Assembly: GCF_004362825.1 (NCBI RefSeq)
Contig: NZ_SNXZ01000004.1
Coordinates: 706,599-770,598, forward strand
Length of the DNA: 64,000 nucleotides
From: Labedaea rhizosphaerae
GTDB lineage: Bacteria; Actinomycetota; Actinomycetes; Mycobacteriales; Pseudonocardiaceae
Reading direction: 5' to 3'
Part shown: one piece after another, positions 17,013 to 24,493 of the stretch
Layout: each line of letters begins with the position of its first letter
Position numbering within the stretch: the stretch's first letter is position 1
Made by a program: the position numbers and the translations under genes
The notes under the pieces: generated by a model
What the model saw: the letters and a program-made list of their open reading frames with translations, nothing else
The model's database searches: none
What the model was told of the DNA's origin: nothing

Positions 17013-17828
17013 TCAGCCGGTCATCCGGTTGAGCCTGCGGACGCCCTTGTCGAAGGTCCGAGCGGGCGCGATGCGGCGGAGCACGGCGACGCGCCCGGCG
17101 GTCGAGCCGGCCAGGTAGCGCGGCTTCGGCTTCGCGTCGGTGGCCGCGGCGGCGATCACCTTGGCGACGGCGGCGGGGTCTTCCCCGCCGCGCATCGACT
17201 CCCGCATCACGTCCTCGAAGACGCGCCGCCGGTGCGCGTAGATCGCCAGCGGGGCGTCGGCCTGCACCTGGTTCGCGTCGAACGGCGTGTTGACGGGGCC
17301 GGGCTGCACGCGCAGCACCCGCACGCCGTGTTCGCGGACTTCGTGGTCGAGCGACTCGGAGTAGCCCTCGACCGCGTGCTTGGTCGAGACGTACACGGCC
17401 ATGAACGGGTTGGGCACGAATCCCCCGACGGACGAGACGTTGACGATGCGGCCGCTGTGCTGGGCACGCATGTGCGGCAGAACGGCCCTCGTCATGCGCA
17501 TGAGCCCGAAGACGTTCACGTCGAAGACCGCCTGCGCCCGGCCGGCCGAGAACTCCTCGGCGGCACCGTTCGCGCCGACGCCGGCGTTGTTGACCAGGAC
17601 GTCGATGCGGCCGTACTGGGCGATCACCTGCCTGACCACGGCGTCGACCGACTCGTCGCTGGTCACGTCCAGGTCGACGAAGGTCACGCCCGCCACGGGG
17701 GCGATCCGCGCAGCGTCGCGGCTGGTCCCGATCACCTGGAACCCCGCACCGACGAGGGCGAGCGCGGCCGCCTTGCCGATGCCGGACGATGCGCCGGTCA
17801 CCACCGCTACCGGTCGAGACCTTGCCAT
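17013..17828 (-). CDS. Short-chain dehydrogenase/reductase (SDR)
   Basis: A 271-residue classical SDR. Cofactor motif TGASSGIGKA, NNAGVG, catalytic Ser in VSSVGGF, and YVSTKHAVEGY (Tyr/Lys). The extra C-terminal helix-rich part with RMTG is typical of SDRs acting on hydrophobic alcohols or ketones. ATG 17828 is preferred over upstream codons because GGGAG lies 8 bp before it. First gene of an operon with the oxidoreductase and hydrolase, divergent from the TetR gene and probably repressed by it through the two operator-like copies in between. Confidence 0.88.
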   Translation of the reverse strand: MARSRPVAVVTGASSGIGKAAALALVGAGFQVIGTSRDAARIAPVAGVTFVDLDVTSDESVDAVVRQVIAQYGRIDVLVNNAGVGANGAAEEFSAGRAQAVFDVNVFGLMRMTRAVLPHMRAQHSGRIVNVSSVGGFVPNPFMAVYVSTKHAVEGYSESLDHEVREHGVRVLRVQPGPVNTPFDANQVQADAPLAIYAHRRRVFEDVMRESMRGGEDPAAVAKVIAAAATDAKPKPRYLAGSTAGRVAVLRRIAPARTFDKGVRRLNRMTG

Positions 17829-17849
17829 GACGACTCCCAACATTTGGAA

Positions 17850-17926
17850 TTACGATCGTACTACGATAGGCACGGCCGGAGTCGGGAAGCAAGGGTTCGG
17901 CGCAGATTTGTATTATGACCGTACTA
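17850..17926. promoter_or_regulatory. Two operator-like 14-mers between the SDR operon and tetR
   Basis: TTACGATCGTACTA (17850-17863) and TTATGACCGTACTA (17913-17926) are copies of one motif differing at two bases. They start 63 bp apart, which is six helical turns. TATTAT (17911-17916) resembles a -10 box for the rightward gene and overlaps the second copy. The position fits TetR autorepression and control of the SDR operon. Confidence 0.65.
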
Positions 17927-17960
17927 ACATGGGTGGCGAGCCCGGCGAGCGGAGGAACGC

Positions 17961-18548
17961 GTGGCGCGGTACGGGAAAGAGCACAAGCTGGAGACGCGCC
18001 GCCGGATCGTCGAGACGGCGGGCCGCCGGTTCAAGCGCGATGGCATCGACGGCTCCGGGGTCGCCACGCTGATGAAGGACGCCGGGCTGACCAACGGCGC
18101 CTTCTACGCCCACTTCGAATCCAAGGAGGACCTGGTCGCCGCCGCGGTCTCGGCGCAGCTGCGCGATCAACGCGCCTGGCTCGACGCGGTCGCGCCCGGC
18201 CGGGCCGGGGTCGAGCAGATGGTGCGCGAGTACCTCTCACCCGAGCACCGCGACAACCCCGAGCAGGGCTGCCCGTCCGCCGCCCTGCTCGACGAGCTCG
18301 CCCGGTGCGCCGATCCGACCAAACAGGCCTACACCGAGAGCGTGCTCGCGTTCATCGACGACATCGCCGCCCGGCTCGCGCCCGACGACCCACGGTCAGC
18401 ACGCGTGGCGGTCCTGTCCATCTACGCCTCGATGGTCGGGACGCTGCAGCTCTCCCGCGCCCTGGCCGACCGGCGGCTCGCCGACGACATCCTGGACCAG
18501 GGCGTCCGCAACGCCCTGGCCGCCCTGGACGCCGTACCGGAACACTGA
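17961..18548 (+). CDS. TetR-family repressor
   Basis: A 195-residue protein. N-terminal HTH: ETRRRIVETAGRRFKRDGIDGSGVATLMKDAGLTNGAFYAHFESKEDLVAAAV. The ligand domain is close to TetR_C members of the AcrR/YfiR-like group (CPSAALLDELARCADPTKQAYTESVLAFID). GTG 17961 is preceded by GGAGG. Divergent from the SDR/oxidoreductase/hydrolase operon, which it probably represses; a carbonyl or quinone-like inducer would fit those enzymes, but that is inference. Confidence 0.88.
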   Translation: MARYGKEHKLETRRRIVETAGRRFKRDGIDGSGVATLMKDAGLTNGAFYAHFESKEDLVAAAVSAQLRDQRAWLDAVAPGRAGVEQMVREYLSPEHRDNPEQGCPSAALLDELARCADPTKQAYTESVLAFIDDIAARLAPDDPRSARVAVLSIYASMVGTLQLSRALADRRLADDILDQGVRNALAALDAVPEH

Positions 18549-18557
18549 GCCGCCCGA

Positions 18558-19133
18558 TCACCCGTGCCGGGTGGGCCGGTAGGTCAGCACCTGGGTGTGC
18601 TCGTCGAAGGTGTGGGCCTCGACCAGTTCGAGGTCGAAGTCCTCGATGCCGTCGAAGACCCGGTCGACGCCGGTCTTGCCGGACAGCACGGGGAACACCG
18701 TGAGTTCGATGGTGTCGACCAGGCCGGCGTCGAGCAGGGTGCGGTTGAGCGTCAGGCTTCCGTGCGAGCGCAACGGCACGTCGGATTCGGCCTTGAGCCG
18801 CCTGACCACGTCGACCGGGTCGCCGGCCTCGATGGTGGTGCCGGGCCAGTCGAGTGGTTCGGTGAGCCGGCTGGAGAGCACGGTGACCGGGGAGTCGAAC
18901 ATGCGGGTGATCCACGTGTCGAACAGGGTGCGGTCGAAGCCGGGGCTGAGGAACGGCGCGTTCGAGGAGTAGGTCTTGGCACCCAGCACCATGCGCAGCG
19001 GGTCGCGGTAGGCCGCGGCGCGGTGGGCGAGGAACTCGGGGCCCTGCTTGCCCCAGTAGCCGCCCCAGTCGCCGCTGTGGTTGGCGAAGCCGTCGAGGGT
19101 GGCGAAGATGTCGAAGGTGTAGGTGGCGCTCAC
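18558..19133 (-). CDS. Dihydrofolate-reductase-like (RibD C-terminal) protein
   Basis: A 191-residue protein with the RibD_C/DHFR fold: YTFDIFATLDGFANHSGDWGGYWGKQGPEFL, MVLGAKTYSS, LRSHGSLTLNRTLLDAGLVDTIELTVFPVLSGKTGVDRVF. These YwjB/YyaP-like reductases bind NADPH; the true substrate is usually unknown. GTG 19133 follows GGAGAC. Converges with the TetR gene. A 234-bp gap to the next gene on the right holds no recognisable ORF. Confidence 0.85.
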   Translation of the reverse strand: MSATYTFDIFATLDGFANHSGDWGGYWGKQGPEFLAHRAAAYRDPLRMVLGAKTYSSNAPFLSPGFDRTLFDTWITRMFDSPVTVLSSRLTEPLDWPGTTIEAGDPVDVVRRLKAESDVPLRSHGSLTLNRTLLDAGLVDTIELTVFPVLSGKTGVDRVFDGIEDFDLELVEAHTFDEHTQVLTYRPTRHG

Positions 19134-19367
19134 GGGTGTCTCCTTGCGGGAAGCGGGTCGCCCTTGGTGGCGGCCTCACCCCTGCTACGAACACCCCCGC
19201 GCCGATCCGACACACCCCGCGGACTTTCTTCAAAAACTTTCCCGACTCAGCACCTGGCGGTCGAGGCTGGTCTGTTGGGATGAAGGTCGCCCGGCCGGGT
19301 AACGGCGGCGGGTGGGGCCAGGATGCCCACCGTGTTCCCCGCTCGCCGACTCGGATGAGGTCGAAGC

Positions 19368-20780
19368 ATGAGCACTCCCTTGCACCCCGTCAGCGGTGGT
19401 GTGAAGCGCCCGCTGGATGCCGGCGCGGCACCCGCCGAGGGTGAACCACCGCCCAAGCGCCGCAAGCTCGCCGTTGCCGAGCCGTTCGCCGGCGTGGTGC
19501 CGGACGGCATGATCGACGACGTCGACCGGTTCGCCGCCGACATCCTCCAGCAGGTCGAAGCGGCCAAGGACGCGGACTCCGACAGCGAGGACCCGCGCCA
19601 GGCCTACCAGCGGGCCGAGGGTCCGTCAGGTCCGCGCGCCGGTGCCGCGCCCGCCCCGACCGGCGTGACGGCCAAGACGGGGAAGGTCAAGGGCGTCAGC
19701 CGGGCGGCGGTCATGCGGATCGTGGAGGAACACCTCGAGGTCGAGGGCACCGGCTGGCAGTCCAAGGGCAAGTGGACCGAGACCGGGATCGCGTCCGGCC
19801 CGGCGCCCAAGAGCGCCGTTCGCGACCTCCAGTTGGCCACGCAGCTCGCCCAGACCCTGATCTCCGCGCTGGAACTCGACGGGGTCGACACGCAGGAGAT
19901 CGAGGTGATGTTCGTCAACGACCGGATGTTCGTGAGCGCCAACGAGGACGCGGTCGTCGGCACGCTGGCCGGAACCACCCTGCAGTCCTGGTTCTTCAAG
20001 GTGGAACAGCACCTCCAGGACAACGGGATCAACGCGAACTTCGAGCGCAAGATCGCCAAGGCCATGCAGGTCTGCCTGGCCGTGAACAACCGCGACGACG
20101 ACGAGGAGAACGGCAAGCTCCGGCTCGCCGAGATCGCCGCCTGCTGCACCCTCTGGCCCGGGCAACGCGACACGGTGCTCGCCGCACTGCACGCGCTGAC
20201 CAACGCCGGACTAGCCATTGTGGACGGTGGCAGGCCGCCGCGGGCCGCGGGCCTGCTGACCGATCCCCGCTACGCCGGCCGGATCATCGCCGTCCGGCCG
20301 AACGCGACCACCGTGAACCCGAAGTCCCACGCCGAGCAGAACCTCGCCCTGACCCTCGCGCTCTCCCGGTACGCCGGGACGGCCGCGATCGCCGGCGGGA
20401 AACGGCCTTGCACCGTCTGCTTCCTGTCGTTGTGCGTGACCCGCAGCCACGCCCAGGTGGCCCACCTGCGGTTCAACGAACACGCGGGCGGCTACTGGGA
20501 CGGCTCGACCGAAACCGGCCTGTACGACATCGTGGCCGCGCTGAAGCTGAGCCTCGACGACGTCCGGGCCGTCATGGCCGACAACGAGGTGACCGAGCAG
20601 TACGTCACCAACCTCAACCTCGGCGCACCACCGCGCGAGGCACTCGACGACCTCGTCGACGTCGTGCGCCACAAGGAGATGGCCACCGACACCGCCACGC
20701 AATCACAAAGCCCAGAACACCAGTGGTATGAGCCGGACGAGCCCGTCGACAGCGGCAGCCAGAACACCGACCCGCCGTGA
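19368..20780 (+). CDS. Zinc-deaminase-like protein with NLS-like N-terminus; candidate effector
   Basis: A 470-residue protein of no recognised full-length family. The C-terminal half contains H321-A-E323 in SHAEQNLALTLALSRY and P347-C348-T-V-C351 in GGKRPCTVCFLSLC, 24 residues apart. That is the zinc and proton-shuttle signature of the cytidine-deaminase fold seen in polymorphic-toxin deaminases. EIEVMFVNDRMFVSANE near residue 180 could be an early strand. Residues 13-34 carry KRPLD and PPPKRRKL, resembling bipartite or monopartite nuclear-localisation signals. The region from 35 to 130 is acidic and low-complexity. There is no Sec signal and no adjacent immunity-like gene. It could equally be a housekeeping deaminase relative; a nucleic-acid or nucleotide target is inference. 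Confidence 0.55.
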   Translation: MSTPLHPVSGGVKRPLDAGAAPAEGEPPPKRRKLAVAEPFAGVVPDGMIDDVDRFAADILQQVEAAKDADSDSEDPRQAYQRAEGPSGPRAGAAPAPTGVTAKTGKVKGVSRAAVMRIVEEHLEVEGTGWQSKGKWTETGIASGPAPKSAVRDLQLATQLAQTLISALELDGVDTQEIEVMFVNDRMFVSANEDAVVGTLAGTTLQSWFFKVEQHLQDNGINANFERKIAKAMQVCLAVNNRDDDEENGKLRLAEIAACCTLWPGQRDTVLAALHALTNAGLAIVDGGRPPRAAGLLTDPRYAGRIIAVRPNATTVNPKSHAEQNLALTLALSRYAGTAAIAGGKRPCTVCFLSLCVTRSHAQVAHLRFNEHAGGYWDGSTETGLYDIVAALKLSLDDVRAVMADNEVTEQYVTNLNLGAPPREALDDLVDVVRHKEMATDTATQSQSPEHQWYEPDEPVDSGSQNTDPP

Positions 20781-20827
20781 CGACCGGCCCTGCTCGCCCA
20801 CGCGCGTCGGTGCTTCGCGGACTCGGC

Positions 20828-21487
20828 TCATCCCGCCGCGGAGGTGGCCGATTCGGCGCCGTGGGCGAGCAGGCCGGTCCGGATCGCGGTCATCAGGGCC
20901 TGCGAGCGGTTGGACACGTGGAGCTTCTCGTACAACCGTGAGACATAGGTCTTGGCGGTCGACATGCTCACGTACAGGGTCGCGGCGATCGCCGGGATCG
21001 ACAGCCCGTCGCCCAGCAGGACCAGGACCTCGTGTTCGCGGGGGCTCAACGCGAAGGCGCGTTCGGTTCGCCTGCGCTTGGCCAAGGCGTCGGGCAGGCC
21101 CGCCGCGATGAACGACGCCGGGGCCACCGCGGCGTAGCGGATCGCGCCCAGCAGGTCGGCCACCGGCGCGGTCTTGGGCACGAAGGCCGAGACGCCCGCC
21201 TCGATGGCGCGGAACAGCAGGCCGTCCTCCTCGTGCGAGGCGAGCAGGACGATGCCCAGTCCGGGATACGCGCCGCGCAGGGCGGCGGCCACGGCCAGGC
21301 CGTCGCCGTCGGCCAGCAGGACGTCCACCAGCACGACCGTCGGCTGCGCGGCGGCCACCACCGTGTCCACGTCCTGGGCCAGGCGGCACTCGCCCACCAG
21401 CTCCAGGTCCGGTTGCCCGGCGACGACGACGGCCAGGCCGGCGAGCGTCAGCGTGTGACCGTCGATCGCGACGATGCGTGTGGGCAT
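20828..21487 (-). CDS. NarL/LuxR-type response regulator
   Basis: A 219-residue protein. Receiver domain 1-120 has a phospho-acceptor Asp in VVLVDVLLADGDGL and the Lys in FVPKTAP, but the usual acidic pair is D9-G10 (VAIDGHT), so metal binding may be weakened. The C-terminal LuxR HTH is LSPREHEVLVLLGDGLSIPAIAATLYVSMSTAKTYVSRLYEKLHVSNRSQAL. No histidine kinase is adjacent. It is divergent from the type IV pilus operon with a 347-bp gap, making it a candidate pilus regulator (inference). ATG 21487. Confidence 0.88.
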   Translation of the reverse strand: MPTRIVAIDGHTLTLAGLAVVVAGQPDLELVGECRLAQDVDTVVAAAQPTVVLVDVLLADGDGLAVAAALRGAYPGLGIVLLASHEEDGLLFRAIEAGVSAFVPKTAPVADLLGAIRYAAVAPASFIAAGLPDALAKRRRTERAFALSPREHEVLVLLGDGLSIPAIAATLYVSMSTAKTYVSRLYEKLHVSNRSQALMTAIRTGLLAHGAESATSAAG

Positions 21488-21834
21488 GGCCGTGGCCCCC
21501 CTCCGGTGCTTGAGTAGCGATCATTCACCCTGCAACTTGGTTACTCCGTGCATTCATCGTGCGTTGAGCGCTCGCGCTACACCTGATCGGATTCCGGTGA
21601 CTTTGGTCCTCCTCCACCCGGGACCAAGGCGACCCTCAGAGCGCGACCTGGGGTTTCTCTGTCTGCAAGGTGCAAGCGTATTCGGCCGAACGGACCTTTT
21701 GTCGGCCGATCGGCGGACAGGTGTCCGCCGACCAACGCCGCTTGTCAGCCGTTCACCCGCTGTAATCACCAGCGTCTTCCACCGCACTCTTGGCGTCGTC
21801 GAGCCAGTCGGGCGAACCGAGAAGGGGGCCGAAG
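21488..21834. promoter_or_regulatory. Intergenic region upstream of the pilus operon with a 22-bp dyad
   Basis: There is no gene in these 347 bases. The region is less GC-rich than its surroundings. It contains a perfect dyad at 21710-21731 (TCGGCGGACA, two bases, TGTCCGCCGA) and two nearby copies of TCGGCCGA, at about 21692 and 21702. This is the likely site of promoters for the response regulator (leftward) and pilus operon (rightward), and of their control. Confidence 0.5.
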
Positions 21835-22920
21835 ATGACGGTGCTTTGCGAACCGGACGCCGCGACCGCGGCAGCTCTCGGCGCCCGCATCGGCGGCGGC
21901 GTCACCATCACGCACACCGTGGTCGGGGCCGCATCCGTGCTGATCGAGGCCGACCGGCCGGGCACCCGGCACGGCTCGCTGCTGATCGGCCCCGGCATCG
22001 CCGTCGGCCCCGCGCTCGCCCTGACCGCCGCGATCCGGCACGCCCGCCCCTCGGTCGCCGTCGTGCTGCTGCGCGACGGCTGGCACCGGGAAGGGGCGGC
22101 GCGCGCCATGGCGGCGGGGGTCCGCGAGGTCGTCGACGCCGGCGACGCCGCCGCCGTCCACAACGCGTGGCGCCGGGTCGAACAGCCCCGCCAGGGCGCG
22201 GTTGTCGCCGTGCTCGCGGCGAAGCCCGGTTGCGGCGCCACCACGGTGGCCGCGAACCTCGGCGCCGCGCTCACCGCCGAGGGCAGGCGGGTGTGCGTCG
22301 TGGACCTCGACTTGCGCGGCGGGGACCTCGCCACGGTGCTCGCCGTGCCCCGCATCCAGGCGGCGGACGACGACGGCACCGCGCCCGCCGAACCCAGCCT
22401 GCCCGGTCTGGACTGCCTCGCGGCGCCCGGCGCGCCCGGGCACCGCGTGTCCGCCGAGCACACCGCCGACCTGCTCGGCGCCCTTTCCATGCGCTACGAC
22501 GTCGTGGTCGTCGACCTGCCGGGCACCTACGGCCCGCACGCGCTGACCGCGCTCGACGCGGCCGATCACCGCGTGGTGCTGACCACGCCGGAACGACCGG
22601 CGCTGCAGGCACTCGCCCCGCTGCTGGAGGTCCTCGACCAACTCGGCTACCCGCCGGCCGCCCGGTCGGTGGTGGTCAACCGCGCCGACCACCGCGCGGG
22701 GTTCGCGAGCGAGGAGCTCGAGCGCGCGGTCCAACACCCGATCGCGGCCCAGTTCCCGGCGACGCCGGACATCCCGGCCTCCATCAACCGCGGCCGGCCG
22801 CTCACGGCAGACCGGCCCGGCCACCCCTTCAGCCGCAACGTACGCCGGTTCGCCGCGCACGTGCTGGCCGCCGTCGAGGACCGCGCGGCCAGTTCCCAGC
22901 GGCGCAGGGCGCCGCCGTGA
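21835..22920 (+). CDS. CpaE/MinD-like P-loop ATPase of the pilus locus
   Basis: A 361-residue protein. The N-terminal 120 residues resemble a degenerate receiver domain as in CpaE. The C-terminal MinD/ParA-type ATPase has a deviant Walker A, KPGCGATTVAANLGAALTAEGRRVCVVDLDLRGGDLATVL, and DVVVVDLPG as the Walker B/A' region. CpaE proteins position Tad/Flp pili at the pole, and finding one in a PilB/PilC/PilT-type locus is unusual. ATG 21835 follows AGAAGGGGG. First gene of the pilus operon; it may localise or gate the machine (inference). Confidence 0.75.
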   Translation: MTVLCEPDAATAAALGARIGGGVTITHTVVGAASVLIEADRPGTRHGSLLIGPGIAVGPALALTAAIRHARPSVAVVLLRDGWHREGAARAMAAGVREVVDAGDAAAVHNAWRRVEQPRQGAVVAVLAAKPGCGATTVAANLGAALTAEGRRVCVVDLDLRGGDLATVLAVPRIQAADDDGTAPAEPSLPGLDCLAAPGAPGHRVSAEHTADLLGALSMRYDVVVVDLPGTYGPHALTALDAADHRVVLTTPERPALQALAPLLEVLDQLGYPPAARSVVVNRADHRAGFASEELERAVQHPIAAQFPATPDIPASINRGRPLTADRPGHPFSRNVRRFAAHVLAAVEDRAASSQRRRAPP

Positions 22921-22991
22921 TCCCTCCTGAATCCCAGCGCAGCAACCCGAACCCGATCTCCGCAGTCCACAACAGACAAGGAAGAACTCCC

Positions 22992-23333
22992 ATGATCGAG
23001 AGACTCCGCGAGGCCCGGCGCACCGAGTCCGGCTTCACCCTGATCGAGCTCCTGATGGTCATCGTCATCCTCGGCGTGCTCGCCGGGATCGTCGTGTTCG
23101 CCGTCAGCGGCATCCAGGACCGCGGCGAGAAGGCCGCGTGCAAGTCCGACGTGAAGAGCGTCGAGGTCGCCGTCGAGGCGTACTACGCCGCCCAGCCCGG
23201 CACCCCGACCTACCCGGCCGATGAGGCCGCGGCGATCGCCAACACCGTGCCGAAGTTCCTGCACAGCTGGCCGGCCGAGGTCAACTACGCCAAGACCGCC
23301 GACAGCTTCACCGTCACCGGCGCTGGCTGCTGA
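22992..23333 (+). CDS. Type IV major prepilin, short
   Basis: A 113-residue prepilin. Fourteen-residue basic leader ending in Gly14, then FTLIELLMVIVILGVLAGIV: methylatable Phe15, Glu5 of the mature protein and the hydrophobic assembly helix. Cys50 and the C-terminal Cys113 could form a D-loop disulfide. At about 99 mature residues it is shorter than Gram-negative pilins but near-normal for compact Gram-positive pilins. It is processed by the PilD encoded at the far end of the locus. A terminator-like hairpin directly follows, suggesting a pilin-rich short transcript. Confidence 0.9.
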   Translation: MIERLREARRTESGFTLIELLMVIVILGVLAGIVVFAVSGIQDRGEKAACKSDVKSVEVAVEAYYAAQPGTPTYPADEAAAIANTVPKFLHSWPAEVNYAKTADSFTVTGAGC

Positions 23334-23344
23334 CCGACCCCGCT

Positions 23345-23372
23345 GGGAGGGCCGTGCGGGGGCGGCCCTCCC
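23345..23372 (+). terminator. Hairpin between pilin and pilT
   Basis: A perfect 10-bp stem (GGGAGGGCCG / CGGCCCTCCC) with an 8-nt loop begins 12 bases after the pilin stop and is followed by CTTCCCTT. Its position inside an operon suggests partial termination that boosts pilin over machine components (inference). Confidence 0.65.
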
Positions 23373-23410
23373 CTTCCCTTGTCTTCCAGACATTCCACCG
23401 GAGGTACGTC

Positions 23411-24493
23411 ATGCACGGGTGCGCGCACGGAAGCCGCCTCGACACGCTCCTCGGTGCCCTGTGGCAGGCGGGCGGCACCGACCTGTTGCTCACCGCCGGC
23501 CTGCCCGCGCAGGTGCGGGTGCACGGCGAACTGCACGCGGTGACCGGCGAGCCGGCCCTCGACAGCGACGCCGTGGCCGCCATGGTCACCGAGCTGATGT
23601 CCGGTGACGAGAGCTGGCAGTCGGGGCACGAATACGACTTCTCCTTCTCCTGGCGCGACCAGGCCCGCGTCCGCGGCAACGCGTTCGTGCAACGCGGCGA
23701 CACCGCCGTGGCGCTGCGGATGATCCCGGCCGCCATCCCGACCATGGAGCAACTCGGCCTGCCCGCCGTGCTGGCCGGCTTCGCCCGACGGCACCAGGGT
23801 CTGGTCCTGGTCACCGGCCCGACCGGGTCCGGCAAGTCGACCACCCTGGCGTCCATTGTGGACCGCATCAACACCGAGCGCTCCTGCCACATCATCACCA
23901 TCGAGGACCCGATCGAGTACGTGCACACGCACAAGCGCGCGGTGATCAGCCAGCGCGAGGTCGGCACGGACACGGCGTCCTTCCCCTCGGCCCTTCGCTC
24001 GGCGTTGCGCGAGGACCCGGACGTGCTGCTGGTCGGCGAGATGCGCGACCTGGAGTCGATCCGGTTCGCGCTGACCATCGCCGAGACCGGCCACCTCGTC
24101 TTCGCGACCCTGCACACCAACGACACCGCGCAGGCGCTCACCCGCATCGTCGACGTGTTCCCCGGCGACCAGCAGGCGCAGATCCGCACCCAGCTCGCGG
24201 CCGCGCTCACCGGGATCGTCTACCAGCGGCTGCTGCCGCGCGCCGGCACCGGGCTGGTCGCCGCGTACGAGGTGCTCGTGGCCACCACGGCCGTGCGCAA
24301 CCTCATCAAGGAAGGCAAGACCCACCAGCTGCGCAACAACCTCGTGACCGGCCACCGCGACGGCATGGTGACCCTGGAGCAGTCGCTCTCGGCGCTGGTG
24401 CAGTCCGGCCAGGTGTCCTATGAGGACGCCGCGGCACGCAGCCTCTACCCGCAGGACGTCGTGCGTCCCCGGCCCATGAGCGTGACGGCATGA
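23411..24493 (+). CDS. pilT: PilT-type pilus retraction ATPase
   Basis: A 360-residue secretion ATPase. N-terminal PAS-like domain (MHGCAHGSRLDTLLGALWQAGGTDLLLTAGLPAQVRVHGEL), Walker A GPTGSGKSTTLAS, Asp box ITIEDPIEY, Walker B DVLLVGEMRD, and His box TLHTNDTAQALTRIVDVFP. The ATLHTN and GEMRDLE sequences and the absence of the PilB tetracysteine motif place it with PilT, the hexameric motor that depolymerises pili. ATG 23411 follows an ideal GGAGG. Overlaps pilB by four bases. Confidence 0.9.
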   Translation: MHGCAHGSRLDTLLGALWQAGGTDLLLTAGLPAQVRVHGELHAVTGEPALDSDAVAAMVTELMSGDESWQSGHEYDFSFSWRDQARVRGNAFVQRGDTAVALRMIPAAIPTMEQLGLPAVLAGFARRHQGLVLVTGPTGSGKSTTLASIVDRINTERSCHIITIEDPIEYVHTHKRAVISQREVGTDTASFPSALRSALREDPDVLLVGEMRDLESIRFALTIAETGHLVFATLHTNDTAQALTRIVDVFPGDQQAQIRTQLAAALTGIVYQRLLPRAGTGLVAAYEVLVATTAVRNLIKEGKTHQLRNNLVTGHRDGMVTLEQSLSALVQSGQVSYEDAAARSLYPQDVVRPRPMSVTA

